A stretch of 20,415 bases of DNA, taken from NCBI GenBank assembly GCA_003646995.1, contig QMLZ01000028.1:1-20415 (forward strand). Direction: 5' to 3'. The position numbers were made by a program, and so were the translations under genes. Of the stretch, positions 1 to 8,056 are shown piece after piece; within the stretch, counting starts at the first letter, position 1, and every line of letters begins with the position of its first letter. The notes under the pieces are model-generated. The model was not told the origin of the DNA and did not search any database. It saw only the letters and a list, made by a program, of their open reading frames with translations. The stretch comes from Deltaproteobacteria bacterium. GTDB lineage: Bacteria > Desulfobacterota > DSM-4660 > Desulfatiglandales > Desulfatiglandaceae.

Positions 1-275
1 TCCAGCCCCAAGCGGTCGTGGATTACGGCTTCGCCCAGAAGTTGGTCACCGAAATGGTCCGCGAAATGCCCATAGTACGCCGTGTGGATGTAACTTTTCA
101 GCTCTGCCGGCGTCTTGTCGATGAGCCTCGCTGCCATGGTAAGGGCGTCGATGCACAGTTCTTCGGTTCTTTTCTCTGGAATGGCCCGATCAAATTTTGA
201 CTGCCCTGCTGTGACTAAATATACGGGCCTCATGAATTTTGGTACCTTGAGTTGTCTATCGCTGAACTTTATCAT
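1..275 (-). CDS. Thiolase-like (acetyl-CoA acetyltransferase family) protein, N-terminal part, cut by window edge
   Basis: Reading the minus strand from an ATG at 275 gives an open frame of 91 codons to the window edge. It begins MIKFSDRQLKVPKFMRPVYL and contains VTAGQSKFDR, followed later by HTAYYGHFADHFGDQLLGEA and VIHDRLGL. The start resembles the first beta-strand of SCP2/archaeal-type thiolases (xVYIVGxGxTKFG). The GHF...GDQLLGEAVIHDRLGL stretch fits the substrate-entry region of thiolase-like proteins from sulfate reducers. Such enzymes cleave or form 3-ketoacyl-CoA. The catalytic Cys and His would lie beyond the edge, so activity cannot be judged. An AAAGGAG Shine-Dalgarno lies 8 nt before the ATG; an internal ATG at 233 is a possible shorter start. 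It is divergent from an acyl-CoA dehydrogenase, which supports a beta-oxidation or CoA-thioester role. The family assignment is from memory of motifs. Confidence 0.75.
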   Translation of the reverse strand, partial: MIKFSDRQLKVPKFMRPVYLVTAGQSKFDRAIPEKRTEELCIDALTMAARLIDKTPAELKSYIHTAYYGHFADHFGDQLLGEAVIHDRLGL

Positions 276-321
276 GCCCCATACTCCTTTCTCATTAGTC
301 TTAGCAATTCACGACCTTCTT

Positions 322-348
322 TCTATAAACTGCCTATGCAGAAGTCAA
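322..348 (-). promoter_or_regulatory. Candidate sigma-70-type promoter for the thiolase-like gene
   Basis: On the minus strand TTGACT (348-343) is followed after 15 bp by TATAGA (327-322), 47 bp before the ATG at 275. The hexamers match the consensus at 5/6 and 4/6, but the spacer is shorter than the preferred 17 bp. Seen in sequence; promoter activity is inferred. Confidence 0.35.
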
Positions 349-437
349 TTATTTATTTTCCCTAACAGTCTAGACCTTTGAAACTTGTTTGCTGCCGCCA
401 GCACACCTGCCCTGCCTGACGGAAAGGCAGCAGGGTT

Positions 438-465
438 ACCACAGAGGCACAGAAAGCACAGAGGG
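438..465. repeat. Short CACAGAGG-type tandem motif in the divergent intergenic region
   Basis: Three units, CACAGAGG (440-447), CACAGAAAG (448-456) and CACAGAGGG (457-465), follow one another after ACC. Similar ACCACAGAGGCACAGAG strings recur as dispersed intergenic sequence in many environmental bacterial genomes. No gene accompanies it here, so it looks like a remnant or a dispersed non-coding repeat. Immediately upstream (about 410-435) CCCTGC and GCAGGG flank a short inverted structure. Confidence 0.5.
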
Positions 466-472
466 CCTCGTT

Positions 473-506
473 TTTTTAAAAATCGGGAGATGCCGATTTT
501 TGAAAA
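473..506. terminator. Perfect hairpin between divergent genes (terminator-like or repeat element)
   Basis: AAAAATCGG (478-486) and CCGATTTTT (493-501) form a perfect 9-bp stem with a 6-nt loop. The pairing can continue through a T·G wobble into TTTTT/GAAAA. A T-run lies on the 3' side in either direction, so the element could stop transcription from either strand. It sits between two genes that face away from each other, where a normal terminator is not expected. It may therefore belong to the repeat next to it, or block antisense transcription. Confidence 0.45.
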
Positions 507-539
507 CCGATGTGCCTGCGCCGCCCGCCTCATTTGTCA

Positions 540-568
540 TTGACATTTTATGGGCTTGTGCCTATAAC
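540..568 (+). promoter_or_regulatory. Strong sigma-70-type promoter for the acyl-CoA dehydrogenase gene
   Basis: TTGACA at 540-545 is a perfect -35 hexamer. TATAAC at 563-568 matches the -10 consensus at 5/6, and the spacer is exactly 17 bp. Transcription would begin near 575, leaving a leader of about 50 nt before the ATG at 624. No operator palindrome overlapping the hexamers was recognised. Confidence 0.7.
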
Positions 569-623
569 TTTGCGCTAATAATAGATGTTTTTGACCTATA
601 TCTTTGAGGCAAAAGGAGAGGCC

Positions 624-1775
624 ATGGACTTCACCTTATCAATGGAACAGGAGATCTTGCGAAAATCAGTCAGGGACTTCGCTGAAAAGGAAATAAGGCC
701 TGTTGCAAAGGAGCTGGATGAGAGGGAGGAGTTCTCCTATGAAACCATGCAAAAAATGGCCGAGTTGGGGCTGTTCGGTATGGTGGTCAGCGAGAATTAT
801 GGGGGCCAAGGCATGGATTACCTCTCCTATATTATTGCAACGGAGGAGATTGCTCGTGTGGACGGCTCGCACGCTGCCACCGTGGCCGCGGGCAATTCCC
901 TGGGTATCGGTCCCATATATTACTACGGAAATGAAGAACAAAAGCAAAAATACCTGCCCAAGCTATGTAGTGGTGAGGCCTTATGGGGATTTGGTTTGAC
1001 CGAGCCCAACGCAGGCTCTGATGCAGGCAATTCTCAGACAACGGCTGTGCTTGATGGGGACCAGTGGGTGCTAAATGGCAGCAAGATATTCATTACAAAT
1101 GCCTCCACAAGGATAAGCGCGGGTGTTACCGCCCTGTGTCGAACCGGCACCAGGGAAGATGGCAGACCAGAGCTTTCCTGTATCTTGGTTGAGACTGGTA
1201 CCGCCGGCTACGAGGCCAAGCCTATGCACGGAAAAATGATGTGGAGGGCCTCCAACACCAGTGAGCTGTATTTTGATGATTGCCGGGTCCCAAAGGAAAA
1301 CCTGCTTGGCCAAAGAGGCCACGGGTTTCGCCAGATGCTGGAAACCCTGGACAAGGGAAGGTTGTCCATAGGAGCCATGGGACTTGGCGGGGCCCAGGGC
1401 TGTTTTGAGAAGGCACTAAAATACGCAAGAGAAAGGGTGCAGTTTGGAAAGCCTATTGCCCATTTTCAGGTCAACTCTTTCAAACTGGCAGACATGGCCA
1501 TGGAAATTGAGTGTGCGAGACTAATACTTTACAAGGCCTGCTGGCTCTGCGACAATAATAAACCATTCGGGAAAGAGGCGGCCATGGCCAAGCTTTATTG
1601 CTCGGAGGTTATGTACCGTTGCGCCAATCACGCTGTTCAGCTCCATGGTGGCTATGGCTTGATGAAAGAATATGATGTTGAAAGATTTTACCGGGACCAA
1701 AAACTGCTGGAGATAGGAGAGGGGACCTCAGAGGTGCAAAGGATAGTGATTTCCCGTTACATAGGTGCTGTGTAA
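624..1775 (+). CDS. Acyl-CoA dehydrogenase (FAD-dependent)
   Basis: This 383-residue protein has the normal length for the family, which oxidises acyl-CoA to 2-enoyl-CoA and passes electrons to ETF. The first family signature, LTEPNAGSDAG, is at residues 125-135. The second, around QLHGGYGLMKEY and ending IGEGTSEVQR, spans about 339-373. The likely catalytic base is Glu366 in GEGTSE, the position used by short- and medium-chain enzymes. The start at 624 is chosen because AAGGAGAG lies just upstream and the protein then begins MDFTLSMEQE, as homologues do. An in-frame ATG at 585 would add 13 residues overlapping the predicted leader. Divergence from a thiolase-like gene suggests a shared degradation pathway. 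The substrate (fatty, branched or aromatic acyl-CoA) cannot be told from the sequence. Confidence 0.93.
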   Translation: MDFTLSMEQEILRKSVRDFAEKEIRPVAKELDEREEFSYETMQKMAELGLFGMVVSENYGGQGMDYLSYIIATEEIARVDGSHAATVAAGNSLGIGPIYYYGNEEQKQKYLPKLCSGEALWGFGLTEPNAGSDAGNSQTTAVLDGDQWVLNGSKIFITNASTRISAGVTALCRTGTREDGRPELSCILVETGTAGYEAKPMHGKMMWRASNTSELYFDDCRVPKENLLGQRGHGFRQMLETLDKGRLSIGAMGLGGAQGCFEKALKYARERVQFGKPIAHFQVNSFKLADMAMEIECARLILYKACWLCDNNKPFGKEAAMAKLYCSEVMYRCANHAVQLHGGYGLMKEYDVERFYRDQKLLEIGEGTSEVQRIVISRYIGAV

Positions 1776-1882
1776 GAAATCCGACACCTTAGCGATTGCT
1801 TGTTCCGTGTTCATCAAAGCCCGCCTGCTGTCCGATAAGCAAAGTACCTTTTCGTACCAACTAGCCGGCAAGACTTGTAACC

Positions 1883-3703
1883 ATGCTTGAATTCATGCTG
1901 GGCAAAGACATAGCTGGGTACGTCCGAAGGCACAAGACCTTGATGTTTGTGTCCATGGGGCTAACCGCAATTTCCTCCCTGTTTGTAGTCATTCCCGCAT
2001 ACCTGCTGCAACCCTTTGTTGACAAGGGGATGAAGCTTGGAAACGAGCCTGTCAGCTGGCAAATACCGTGGATTGGACATGATCCGGCTTCGTGGCTTTC
2101 GTGGCACAAGACCCAGATAACCATAGTCGACAGTATCACGCCGAACCAGCTGCTGGTGCTGTTATCTGTAATCGCCTTTGCTGCAGTGTTTTTGAAGGCA
2201 TTGACCTCATATTTCGGGGGACTGTCTGCAGCGGCTTTTTCCAACAGGGCCGTCAAATCCCTCCGGATTGATCTGTACAAGAAATTTGTGTCGTTGCCAC
2301 TTGAATTTTACGAGAAAAAAAAGGGAGGGGAGCTTGTTGCCAGGGCCACAGCCGATTTAAGCGTAATGCAGGGCAGGATAGCAGATGTGTTGCGCGGCTT
2401 CATCCAATATCCTCTGACCGCCATAGCATTCCTTATCTATCTTGTCATAATGAACTACAAGCTCACGATAATTGTCTTTGTGGCAGGGCCTGTAATTGTC
2501 TGGATAATAAAGCTCTTCGGACGCAAGGCAAAGAAACATGCAATTAGGGTGCAAGACGCTACCGCGGAGGTGACCTCGGCCTACCAGGAGATGTTGCTTT
2601 GCCTGAAACTTGTTCACGGGTTCTTCCAAGGCGATAAAGAGGTGGAAAGATTTCGAGACCTGGCGGAAAACCTCTACAAAAGGGTGATGCACTGGTACAG
2701 GTGGAACATGGGTCTCGCGCCAATGCTGGATGTGACACTGTTTTTGGTCTTGCCAGGGATCCTTATTCTGGGCAAGGTCTATTTTCATCACACCCTAGGG
2801 GAAATGATGTCCATGATTTACGCATTTTCCCGCGTTTACGCGCCTGTAAAACGGCTTGCCAAGGTACACAACAGCCTCCGCACGCTTCAGGGCGCCACAG
2901 AACGGGTGTTTGGCATCATGAATACCGAGCCGGTGATAAGGGACCGACCGGGCGCAGCTGATCTGCCCAGACACAGGGAGTCCATAGAATTTGACCGGGT
3001 TACGTTCAGTTATAACAACGGCGAACCTGTGCTACGGGGAATCTCCTTCAGTATTCGGGCCGGTGAGATGGTGGCGTTTGTGGGCTCGACAGGGGCCGGG
3101 AAAAGCACCCTATTGGATTTAATACCGAGGTTTTACGACGTAAAGGATGGGGCCATCAAGATTGACGGGGTCGATATCAGGGACGTGACCCTTTCATCGC
3201 TGAGGCGCCAAATAGGAATCGTAAACCAGGACATCCTCTTGTTCCACGATACAATCTGCAATAATATAAGATACGGGTACCCCGAGGCCTCCATGGAGGA
3301 GGTAATACGCGCTGCCAAGGCTGCCAACGCCCATGAATTCATTTTGGCCCAACCAAGGGGTTACGATACGGTAGTGGGGGACCAAGGCACCATGCTTTCG
3401 GGCGGGCAACGCCAGCGCATCGCTATTGCGCGTGCCCTGCTGACCGATCCTGCCATACTTATCCTGGATGAAGCCGCCTCTGCCCTTGACGCAGAAAGCG
3501 AACAGTTGGTGCAGGAGACCATAGAGAAACTGCACGGAACCAGGACCATCCTCGTGGTGGCCCACAGGCTCAGCACAATCCTACGTGCTGATCGGATTTA
3601 CGTATTGGAAGAAGGGAAGATCATCGAATCGGGCAGCCTGGAACAGTTGCTGTCTCTCAATGGTCGATTCCGCCAGCTACATGATCTTCAGTTTGGCAAA
3701 TGA
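1883..3703 (+). CDS. msbA: MsbA-like lipid A/ABC exporter, fused membrane and ATPase domains
   Basis: At 606 residues this is a half-transporter of the usual type I exporter length. It would work as an inner-membrane homodimer that flips lipid A or a related lipid. The N-terminal 330 or so residues hold about six membrane segments. The loop between the first two is long (about residues 50-85, with Trp-rich WQIPWIGHDPASW). The ATPase domain has Walker A GSTGAGKST (401-409), ABC signature LSGGQ (505-509), Walker B ILILDE (525-530) and the switch histidine H561 in VVAHRLST. No clear Shine-Dalgarno precedes the ATG at 1883; a second ATG at 1895 is possible. It lies 107 bp after the acyl-CoA dehydrogenase gene and may have its own promoter. 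The lipid substrate is inferred from family; a peptide or drug exporter is the alternative. Confidence 0.85.
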   Translation: MLEFMLGKDIAGYVRRHKTLMFVSMGLTAISSLFVVIPAYLLQPFVDKGMKLGNEPVSWQIPWIGHDPASWLSWHKTQITIVDSITPNQLLVLLSVIAFAAVFLKALTSYFGGLSAAAFSNRAVKSLRIDLYKKFVSLPLEFYEKKKGGELVARATADLSVMQGRIADVLRGFIQYPLTAIAFLIYLVIMNYKLTIIVFVAGPVIVWIIKLFGRKAKKHAIRVQDATAEVTSAYQEMLLCLKLVHGFFQGDKEVERFRDLAENLYKRVMHWYRWNMGLAPMLDVTLFLVLPGILILGKVYFHHTLGEMMSMIYAFSRVYAPVKRLAKVHNSLRTLQGATERVFGIMNTEPVIRDRPGAADLPRHRESIEFDRVTFSYNNGEPVLRGISFSIRAGEMVAFVGSTGAGKSTLLDLIPRFYDVKDGAIKIDGVDIRDVTLSSLRRQIGIVNQDILLFHDTICNNIRYGYPEASMEEVIRAAKAANAHEFILAQPRGYDTVVGDQGTMLSGGQRQRIAIARALLTDPAILILDEAASALDAESEQLVQETIEKLHGTRTILVVAHRLSTILRADRIYVLEEGKIIESGSLEQLLSLNGRFRQLHDLQFGK

Positions 3704-4716
3704 CCCCTCCGTTGCTCGTAGGCCTCCAAGGCCTCTGTGTCGAAGGCCTCTTCTTCCCCCATGTACCTCGGAGAGAAATGGAATAGCTTTAGGTACTTCA
3801 CATTGGCTTCCGCAGCAATCAGACCAGCCTCTCTGGCGGTTAGATGGAATTTCCTTCGAGCGATCTCCCTGTCCTTGTCCAGGAATGCGGCCTCGATAAA
3901 AAGAATGTCAGCATCCTTGACAAGGGAGACAATTTTTTCGCGGTTTTCCCGTGTCCCTATCACATCAGTAATATATCCAACCTTTTTGCCCGGAGAAATT
4001 TTTGCAATTTTGTCGATGAGATCTCCAAGCCTGAAACCTTTTTCCTTGACAACTACTCCCCGTTCTTCCCAGGTCACCCTAAACTCGGTGGAGGGATCCC
4101 TTTTCTCGTAAACAGCCTGTTTGAACCGGTTTAACCAAGGGCCAACGGGCAGGCCAATTTCATCCAGTGCCTCCTTGATAACATTGACGTATAAATTTTC
4201 GACCAGGCACAGGCCCAGGCACGGCGTGCGGTGGTCGAGGATTGTCCCCCGGATATGGAATGAAGGTTCCGACCAGAGTATCCCATTGTTGGCTCTTTTG
4301 GTGACGAGGGGCTTGGCCCTGAATTGCTGTTTGCAAATATAGGTCTTTTCCAGGATTACATCCGCGCGCACTTCATAAGCGTGGATCAGGAGTTCGTCCT
4401 CGTACTCGCCTACCAGGTTCCAGGTATAGGAGGCGAATTTTCCTTCGATATTGGAGAAAAAACCCTCCGGCCCAAACACATGCAATGTCTTGTGCCGTCC
4501 AAGGAAATGCCTCAAAAGGACGTCAAATCCTATGAAGTGGTCCATATGCGTATGGGTCACGAATACGTGGGTGATCTTGAGTAAGTCTCTGGAGGACAGG
4601 GGATGCAGGTCGCCTAGGTCAAAAAGGATAGCCCTTTTCTCGAAGCGAAATGGTATGAACAGCCCGGGATCCGAAAAGGGATTGTTGACAAGCCTGGGCT
4701 GAAACGAAGGGCGCAT
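3688..4716 (-). CDS. RNase Z-like metallo-beta-lactamase-fold hydrolase
   Basis: The 342-residue product has the zinc-binding motif HTHMDH (residues 55-60), His162 in LDHRTPCLG, Asp251 in GYITDV, His291 in KFHLTAREAG and a C-terminal LFHFSPRY (His313). These are the metal ligands of the RNase Z (tRNA 3' endonuclease) family. GLPVGPWLNRFK matches the family segment GxPxGPLxxxLK. The N-terminal PEGTQ-type motif of classical RNase Z is not seen, and the protein is about 35 residues longer than usual. Function may therefore be tRNA 3' processing or another phosphodiesterase activity. AGAGG lies about 8-9 nt before the ATG. The last 16 bp overlap the 3' end of the convergent msbA-like gene. Confidence 0.8.
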   Translation of the reverse strand: MRPSFQPRLVNNPFSDPGLFIPFRFEKRAILFDLGDLHPLSSRDLLKITHVFVTHTHMDHFIGFDVLLRHFLGRHKTLHVFGPEGFFSNIEGKFASYTWNLVGEYEDELLIHAYEVRADVILEKTYICKQQFRAKPLVTKRANNGILWSEPSFHIRGTILDHRTPCLGLCLVENLYVNVIKEALDEIGLPVGPWLNRFKQAVYEKRDPSTEFRVTWEERGVVVKEKGFRLGDLIDKIAKISPGKKVGYITDVIGTRENREKIVSLVKDADILFIEAAFLDKDREIARRKFHLTAREAGLIAAEANVKYLKLFHFSPRYMGEEEAFDTEALEAYEQRRGHLPN

Positions 4717-4813
4717 TGATTTACCTCTGGCTTTTTAAGGTCTTGCAACTTATTGACAAAGACTACCAGATGTGAGAGTTTTTGCCAATGAATTACATGA
4801 GTCCGGGGGTTTC

Positions 4814-5176
4814 ATGACCTTAACAAAGGGCCGACTTGTTGAAAGTGTAAGACAAAGGGTTTTCTTTGTGAGAAAGGAGAAGCCCCTTCAACGGTCCCTT
4901 TTCCCCGAAATGGAACACGTGTACCTATCAAGGAAAAGGGCTGCAAGCATAGTTGACACGGTATTCGAGTTGATTAAGGGCAGCTTGGAAAAGGGGGATG
5001 ACGTACTCATAAGCGGATTTGGAAAGTTTAAGGTGAGGTTTAGGTGGGCGAAAAAGGGTCGGAATCCCCAAACCGGCCAGTCTATTATAATCCCGTCGCG
5101 TAGAACCGTAACCTTTCATCCTTCGAGGAAATTGAGGGAGGAGATGAACGCGGAACCGCCCCGAGGCGGTAGGTGA
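4814..5176 (+). CDS. IHF/HU-family DNA-bending protein with an N-terminal-region insertion
   Basis: From the ATG at 4814 the 120-residue product begins MTLTKGRLVESVRQRV, like IHF-alpha. It continues in family register with SRKRAASIVDTVFELIKGSL, ISGFGKFKVR, GRNPQTG and RRTVTFHPSRKLREEMN. The proline in GRNPQTG is the residue that wedges into bent DNA in IHF and HU. Between the first and second helices there are about 20 extra residues (about 17-37, FFVRKEKPLQRSLFPEMEHV) that typical 95-100-residue IHF subunits lack. The start is uncertain: GGGGG lies 4 nt before 4814, and an in-frame ATG at 4772 would add 14 residues not expected for the family. It is probably a nucleoid or regulatory protein acting as a dimer; the partner is unknown. 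Confidence 0.8.
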   Translation: MTLTKGRLVESVRQRVFFVRKEKPLQRSLFPEMEHVYLSRKRAASIVDTVFELIKGSLEKGDDVLISGFGKFKVRFRWAKKGRNPQTGQSIIIPSRRTVTFHPSRKLREEMNAEPPRGGR

Positions 5177-5240
5177 AAGGATAAAGGCAAAAGGCCAAAG
5201 GATAAACCCATCTAGCCTTTAACCTTTATCCTTGCTTCTT
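5176..5240. terminator. Inverted repeat between convergent genes, probable bidirectional terminator
   Basis: AAGGATAAAGG (5177-5187) pairs with CCTTTATCCTT (5223-5233), an 11-bp perfect stem. The 35-nt loop can fold further (AAAGG/CCTTT). CTTCTTTTT follows on the plus side. The repeat starts at the stop codon of the IHF-like gene and lies before the 3' end of clpB, so it is well placed to end both transcripts. AAAGGATAAA also occurs twice as a direct repeat (5176-5185 and 5197-5206). Confidence 0.5.
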
Positions 5241-5255
5241 TTTCGCCCCTTTTGT

Positions 5256-5311
5256 CACTCTAGCTCATTCACAACTTTAGCCCACTCTAGCTCACTGATA
5301 ACTCCGGCTCA
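5256..5311. repeat. Short direct repeats CACTCTAGCTCA
   Basis: CACTCTAGCTCA occurs at 5256-5267 and again at 5283-5294, 27 bp apart, and a decayed third copy (CTCCGGCTCACT) follows near 5302. The stretch is non-coding, between the terminator and the end of clpB. Two to three copies with poor spacing do not make a CRISPR array; slippage-generated intergenic repeats are the simplest reading. Confidence 0.5.
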
Positions 5312-7891
5312 CTTAAACACTACCTCCTCATTTTGCACGTCTATGACCACATGATCTCCTTCTTTTATGGACCCTTCCAGGATCTTGGTGGCCAAGGGAT
5401 CTTGAATGAGATGCTGTATGGTCCTCTTGAGCGGCCTGGCACCGTATACCGGGTCGAATCCAGCCTTTGCCAGGAATTCCTTAGCCGCTGGCGTAAGCTC
5501 TATGGTTATCTTTTGTGGCTCAAGGCGCTTTGCCAGCAGTCCAATCTGTATGTCAACTATCTTCTTGATCTCTTCAGGACCCAGCGAGTTGAATATGATG
5601 ATTTCATCTATTCGGTTCAGGAACTCAGGCTTGAAAGTAGCCCTTAACGCATCCATCACGCGTCGTTCCATCTCCTGAGGTTCCTTACCCGCCAGTTCCT
5701 GTATCCACTGGCTGCCGACGTTGGAGGTCATGATCAGAACCGTGTTCTTGAAGTCCACGGTTCGTCCCTTGCCGTCTGTAAGACGGCCGTCATCCAGGAT
5801 TTGCAGCAGGGCATTGAAAACATCGGGATGTGCCTTTTCTATCTCATCGAATAGGATCACGGAGTAAGGATGACGCCTTACTGCCTCAGTCAAATAACCT
5901 CCTTCCTCGTAGCCCACATAACCGGGCGGCGCACCTATCAGCCGGGCTACAGAGTGTTTTTCCATGTACTCAGACATGTCAACCCGGATGAGGTATTTTT
6001 CATCATCAAAGAGAAATTCGGCCAAGGCCCTTGCGAGTTCTGTCTTGCCGACGCCCGTGGGGCCGAGGAATATGAAAGATCCAATGGGACGATTGGGATC
6101 CTGGAGCCCGGAGCGCGCACGCCTCACTGCATTGGACACAGCAATAAGGGCCTTTTCCTGCCCTACCACACGTTGAGCGAGCCTTTCTTCCATGTGCAGG
6201 AGTTTTTCTTTTTCCCCCTCCATTAGCTTTGCCACGGGGATTCCTGTCCATTTGGCCACTACCTCTGCAATATCTTCGGCATCCACTTCTTCCTTTAACA
6301 TCTTGCGGTCTTTCTGGAGTTCGGCCAGTTTCTTGTTTTCTTCCTCTAAGGCCTTTTCAAGCTCTATGAGTTTTCCGTACTTTAGTTCCGCCGCCTTGGT
6401 AAGGTCACCTTCCCTCTCGGCCTTTTGAGCCTCAGCCTTGGTCGCCTCTAGTTGCTCCTTGATCTCCCTTATCCGGGTAATGACCTCCTTTTCCTTTTTC
6501 CAATGCTCTATCATTTCTTCCCTTTGGGCTGACAACTCGGCCAGTTCCTGCTCGAGTTTGACCAAGCGGTCCTTGGATGCCGGATCTTTTTCCTTCTTTA
6601 AGGCCTCCCGCTCAATCTCCAACTGGGTGATCTTGCGCTGCAGATCATCGATCTCCGCAGGCATGCTGTCGATCTCGATCCTGAGCCTGGATGTGGCCTC
6701 ATCAATCAGGTCAATGGCCTTGTCAGGTAAAAAGCGGTCCGTGATGTAGCGGTGCGAAAGGGTGGCCGCGGCCACAATGGCGGAGTCCTTTATTCGCACG
6801 CCGTGATGGACCTCGTATTTTTCCTTCAAACCTCTTAATATGGAAATGGTATCTTCCACCGTGGGCTCTTCAACCAACACCGGCTGGAACCTTCTCTCAA
6901 GGGCGGCATCTTTCTCGATGTATTTACGGTATTCTTTTATGGTGGTTGCACCAATGCACCTCAGCTCTCCCCTTGCAAGGGCAGGCTTCAGCATATTAGA
7001 GGCATCCACTGCTCCTTCGGCAGCCCCCGCGCCTACAAGTGTATGCATTTCGTCTATGAAGAGAATGATCTGGCCATGGGAGTCAGTGATTTCCTTGATA
7101 ACGGCCTTTAGCCTGTCTTCGAACTCACCGCGGTATTTTGCCCCGGCGATAAGGGCCCCCATATCCAGAGCTACCAGCCTCTTGTCCTTAAGGGTCTCGG
7201 GAACATCCCCCTGCACAATCCTTTGTGCCAGGCCCTCTACGATGGCGGTTTTCCCTACACCAGGCTCTCCTATGAGAACAGGGTTGTTCTTGGTTCTGCG
7301 AGACAGCACCTGAATGACCCGCCTGATTTCTTCATCCCGCCCGATAACTGGGTCGAGTTCACCTTTGGCTGCAAGGGCCGTGAGATCCTTGCTGAATCTT
7401 TCCAGGGCCTGGTACTTGTCCTCTGGATTTTGGTCTGTGATACGCTGTCCTCCTCGGATATCTACCAGGGCCTTAAGGATGGTGTCCCTGGTGATGCCGG
7501 CCTCAGCCAGAATACGGGCGGCATCACCCTCCTTTTCCTCTGTCACCGCCAAAAGAATGTGTTCGAGGCTCACATATTCATCCTTCATTTGCTCGGCCTC
7601 TTCAAAGGCCTTGTCGAGCACATTCTTTGTGCGGGGAGAAATGTATAACTGGCCCATCGCAGCTCCCGAAACCTTGGGCAGCTTGTCAATGGCGGCCTCA
7701 AAGGCTTCTATGAGCTGGGCCTGATTTGCCCCTATCTTACCTAACAGAGGAGGAATGACTCCCTCCTTCTGCTCCAGGACGGCCCTGACAATGTGCTCAG
7801 GTTCTATCTGCTGATTCCCGAAACGCTCGGCTATTTGCTGAGAGGCCTGTATTGCCTCTTGTGCCTTCAGTGTGAATTTATCCAACCTCAT
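5309..7891 (-). CDS. clpB: ClpB disaggregase (AAA+ chaperone)
   Basis: The 860-residue protein has the full ClpB order: an N-terminal repeat domain (1-145), first AAA+ module with Walker A GEPGVGKT (208-215) and Walker B ILFIDE (276-281), a long charged coiled-coil middle domain (about 410-535), then the second module with Walker A GPTGVGKT (610-617), the pore loop in [13 protein letters not shown] and FLNRIDEI. It threads aggregated proteins through a hexamer, working with the DnaK system. The middle domain separates ClpB from ClpA and ClpC. No IGF/IGL tripeptide for ClpP binding was seen. The start is well supported by AGGAGG 9 nt upstream. No CIRCE operator or clear sigma-32 promoter was found in the 165 bp before it. 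dnaK and grpE lie about 4 kb away on the other strand. Confidence 0.97.
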   Translation of the reverse strand: MRLDKFTLKAQEAIQASQQIAERFGNQQIEPEHIVRAVLEQKEGVIPPLLGKIGANQAQLIEAFEAAIDKLPKVSGAAMGQLYISPRTKNVLDKAFEEAEQMKDEYVSLEHILLAVTEEKEGDAARILAEAGITRDTILKALVDIRGGQRITDQNPEDKYQALERFSKDLTALAAKGELDPVIGRDEEIRRVIQVLSRRTKNNPVLIGEPGVGKTAIVEGLAQRIVQGDVPETLKDKRLVALDMGALIAGAKYRGEFEDRLKAVIKEITDSHGQIILFIDEMHTLVGAGAAEGAVDASNMLKPALARGELRCIGATTIKEYRKYIEKDAALERRFQPVLVEEPTVEDTISILRGLKEKYEVHHGVRIKDSAIVAAATLSHRYITDRFLPDKAIDLIDEATSRLRIEIDSMPAEIDDLQRKITQLEIEREALKKEKDPASKDRLVKLEQELAELSAQREEMIEHWKKEKEVITRIREIKEQLEATKAEAQKAEREGDLTKAAELKYGKLIELEKALEEENKKLAELQKDRKMLKEEVDAEDIAEVVAKWTGIPVAKLMEGEKEKLLHMEERLAQRVVGQEKALIAVSNAVRRARSGLQDPNRPIGSFIFLGPTGVGKTELARALAEFLFDDEKYLIRVDMSEYMEKHSVARLIGAPPGYVGYEEGGYLTEAVRRHPYSVILFDEIEKAHPDVFNALLQILDDGRLTDGKGRTVDFKNTVLIMTSNVGSQWIQELAGKEPQEMERRVMDALRATFKPEFLNRIDEIIIFNSLGPEEIKKIVDIQIGLLAKRLEPQKITIELTPAAKEFLAKAGFDPVYGARPLKRTIQHLIQDPLATKILEGSIKEGDHVVIDVQNEEVVFK

Positions 7892-8056
7892 ATGTTGATT
7901 CCTCCTGATTGTCTTGATTTTCGTGCCTGCACTACCAAGCCCTTTGGTTCACCACTTCAAAAAGATGGCATGGTAAACGGTCTTAAGCAGGTAATTTTTA
8001 GGCAGGCTAATTAAAACTAAGAACAGTTATGAAGATGTCAACAGTGCTGTGTGGTC

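Noticed and set aside
585..623. Upstream ATG adding 13 residues to the acyl-CoA dehydrogenase
   Set aside because: It sits about 10 bp after the predicted transcription start with no ribosome site, whereas the ATG at 624 has AAGGAGAG upstream and matches the family N-terminus.
4753..4781. TTGACA as promoter of the IHF-like gene
   Set aside because: The -35 hexamer is perfect, but no acceptable -10 hexamer lies 15-19 bp downstream.
5256..5311. CRISPR-like direct repeats
   Set aside because: Only two exact 12-bp copies and one decayed copy; repeat too short, no regular spacers and no cas genes.
7907..8056. Heat-shock control elements (CIRCE or sigma-32 promoter) upstream of clpB
   Set aside because: No TTAGCACTC-N9-GAGTGCTAA palindrome and no CTTGAAA/CCCCAT pair at suitable spacing; a TTGACA on the minus strand lacks a good -10 element.
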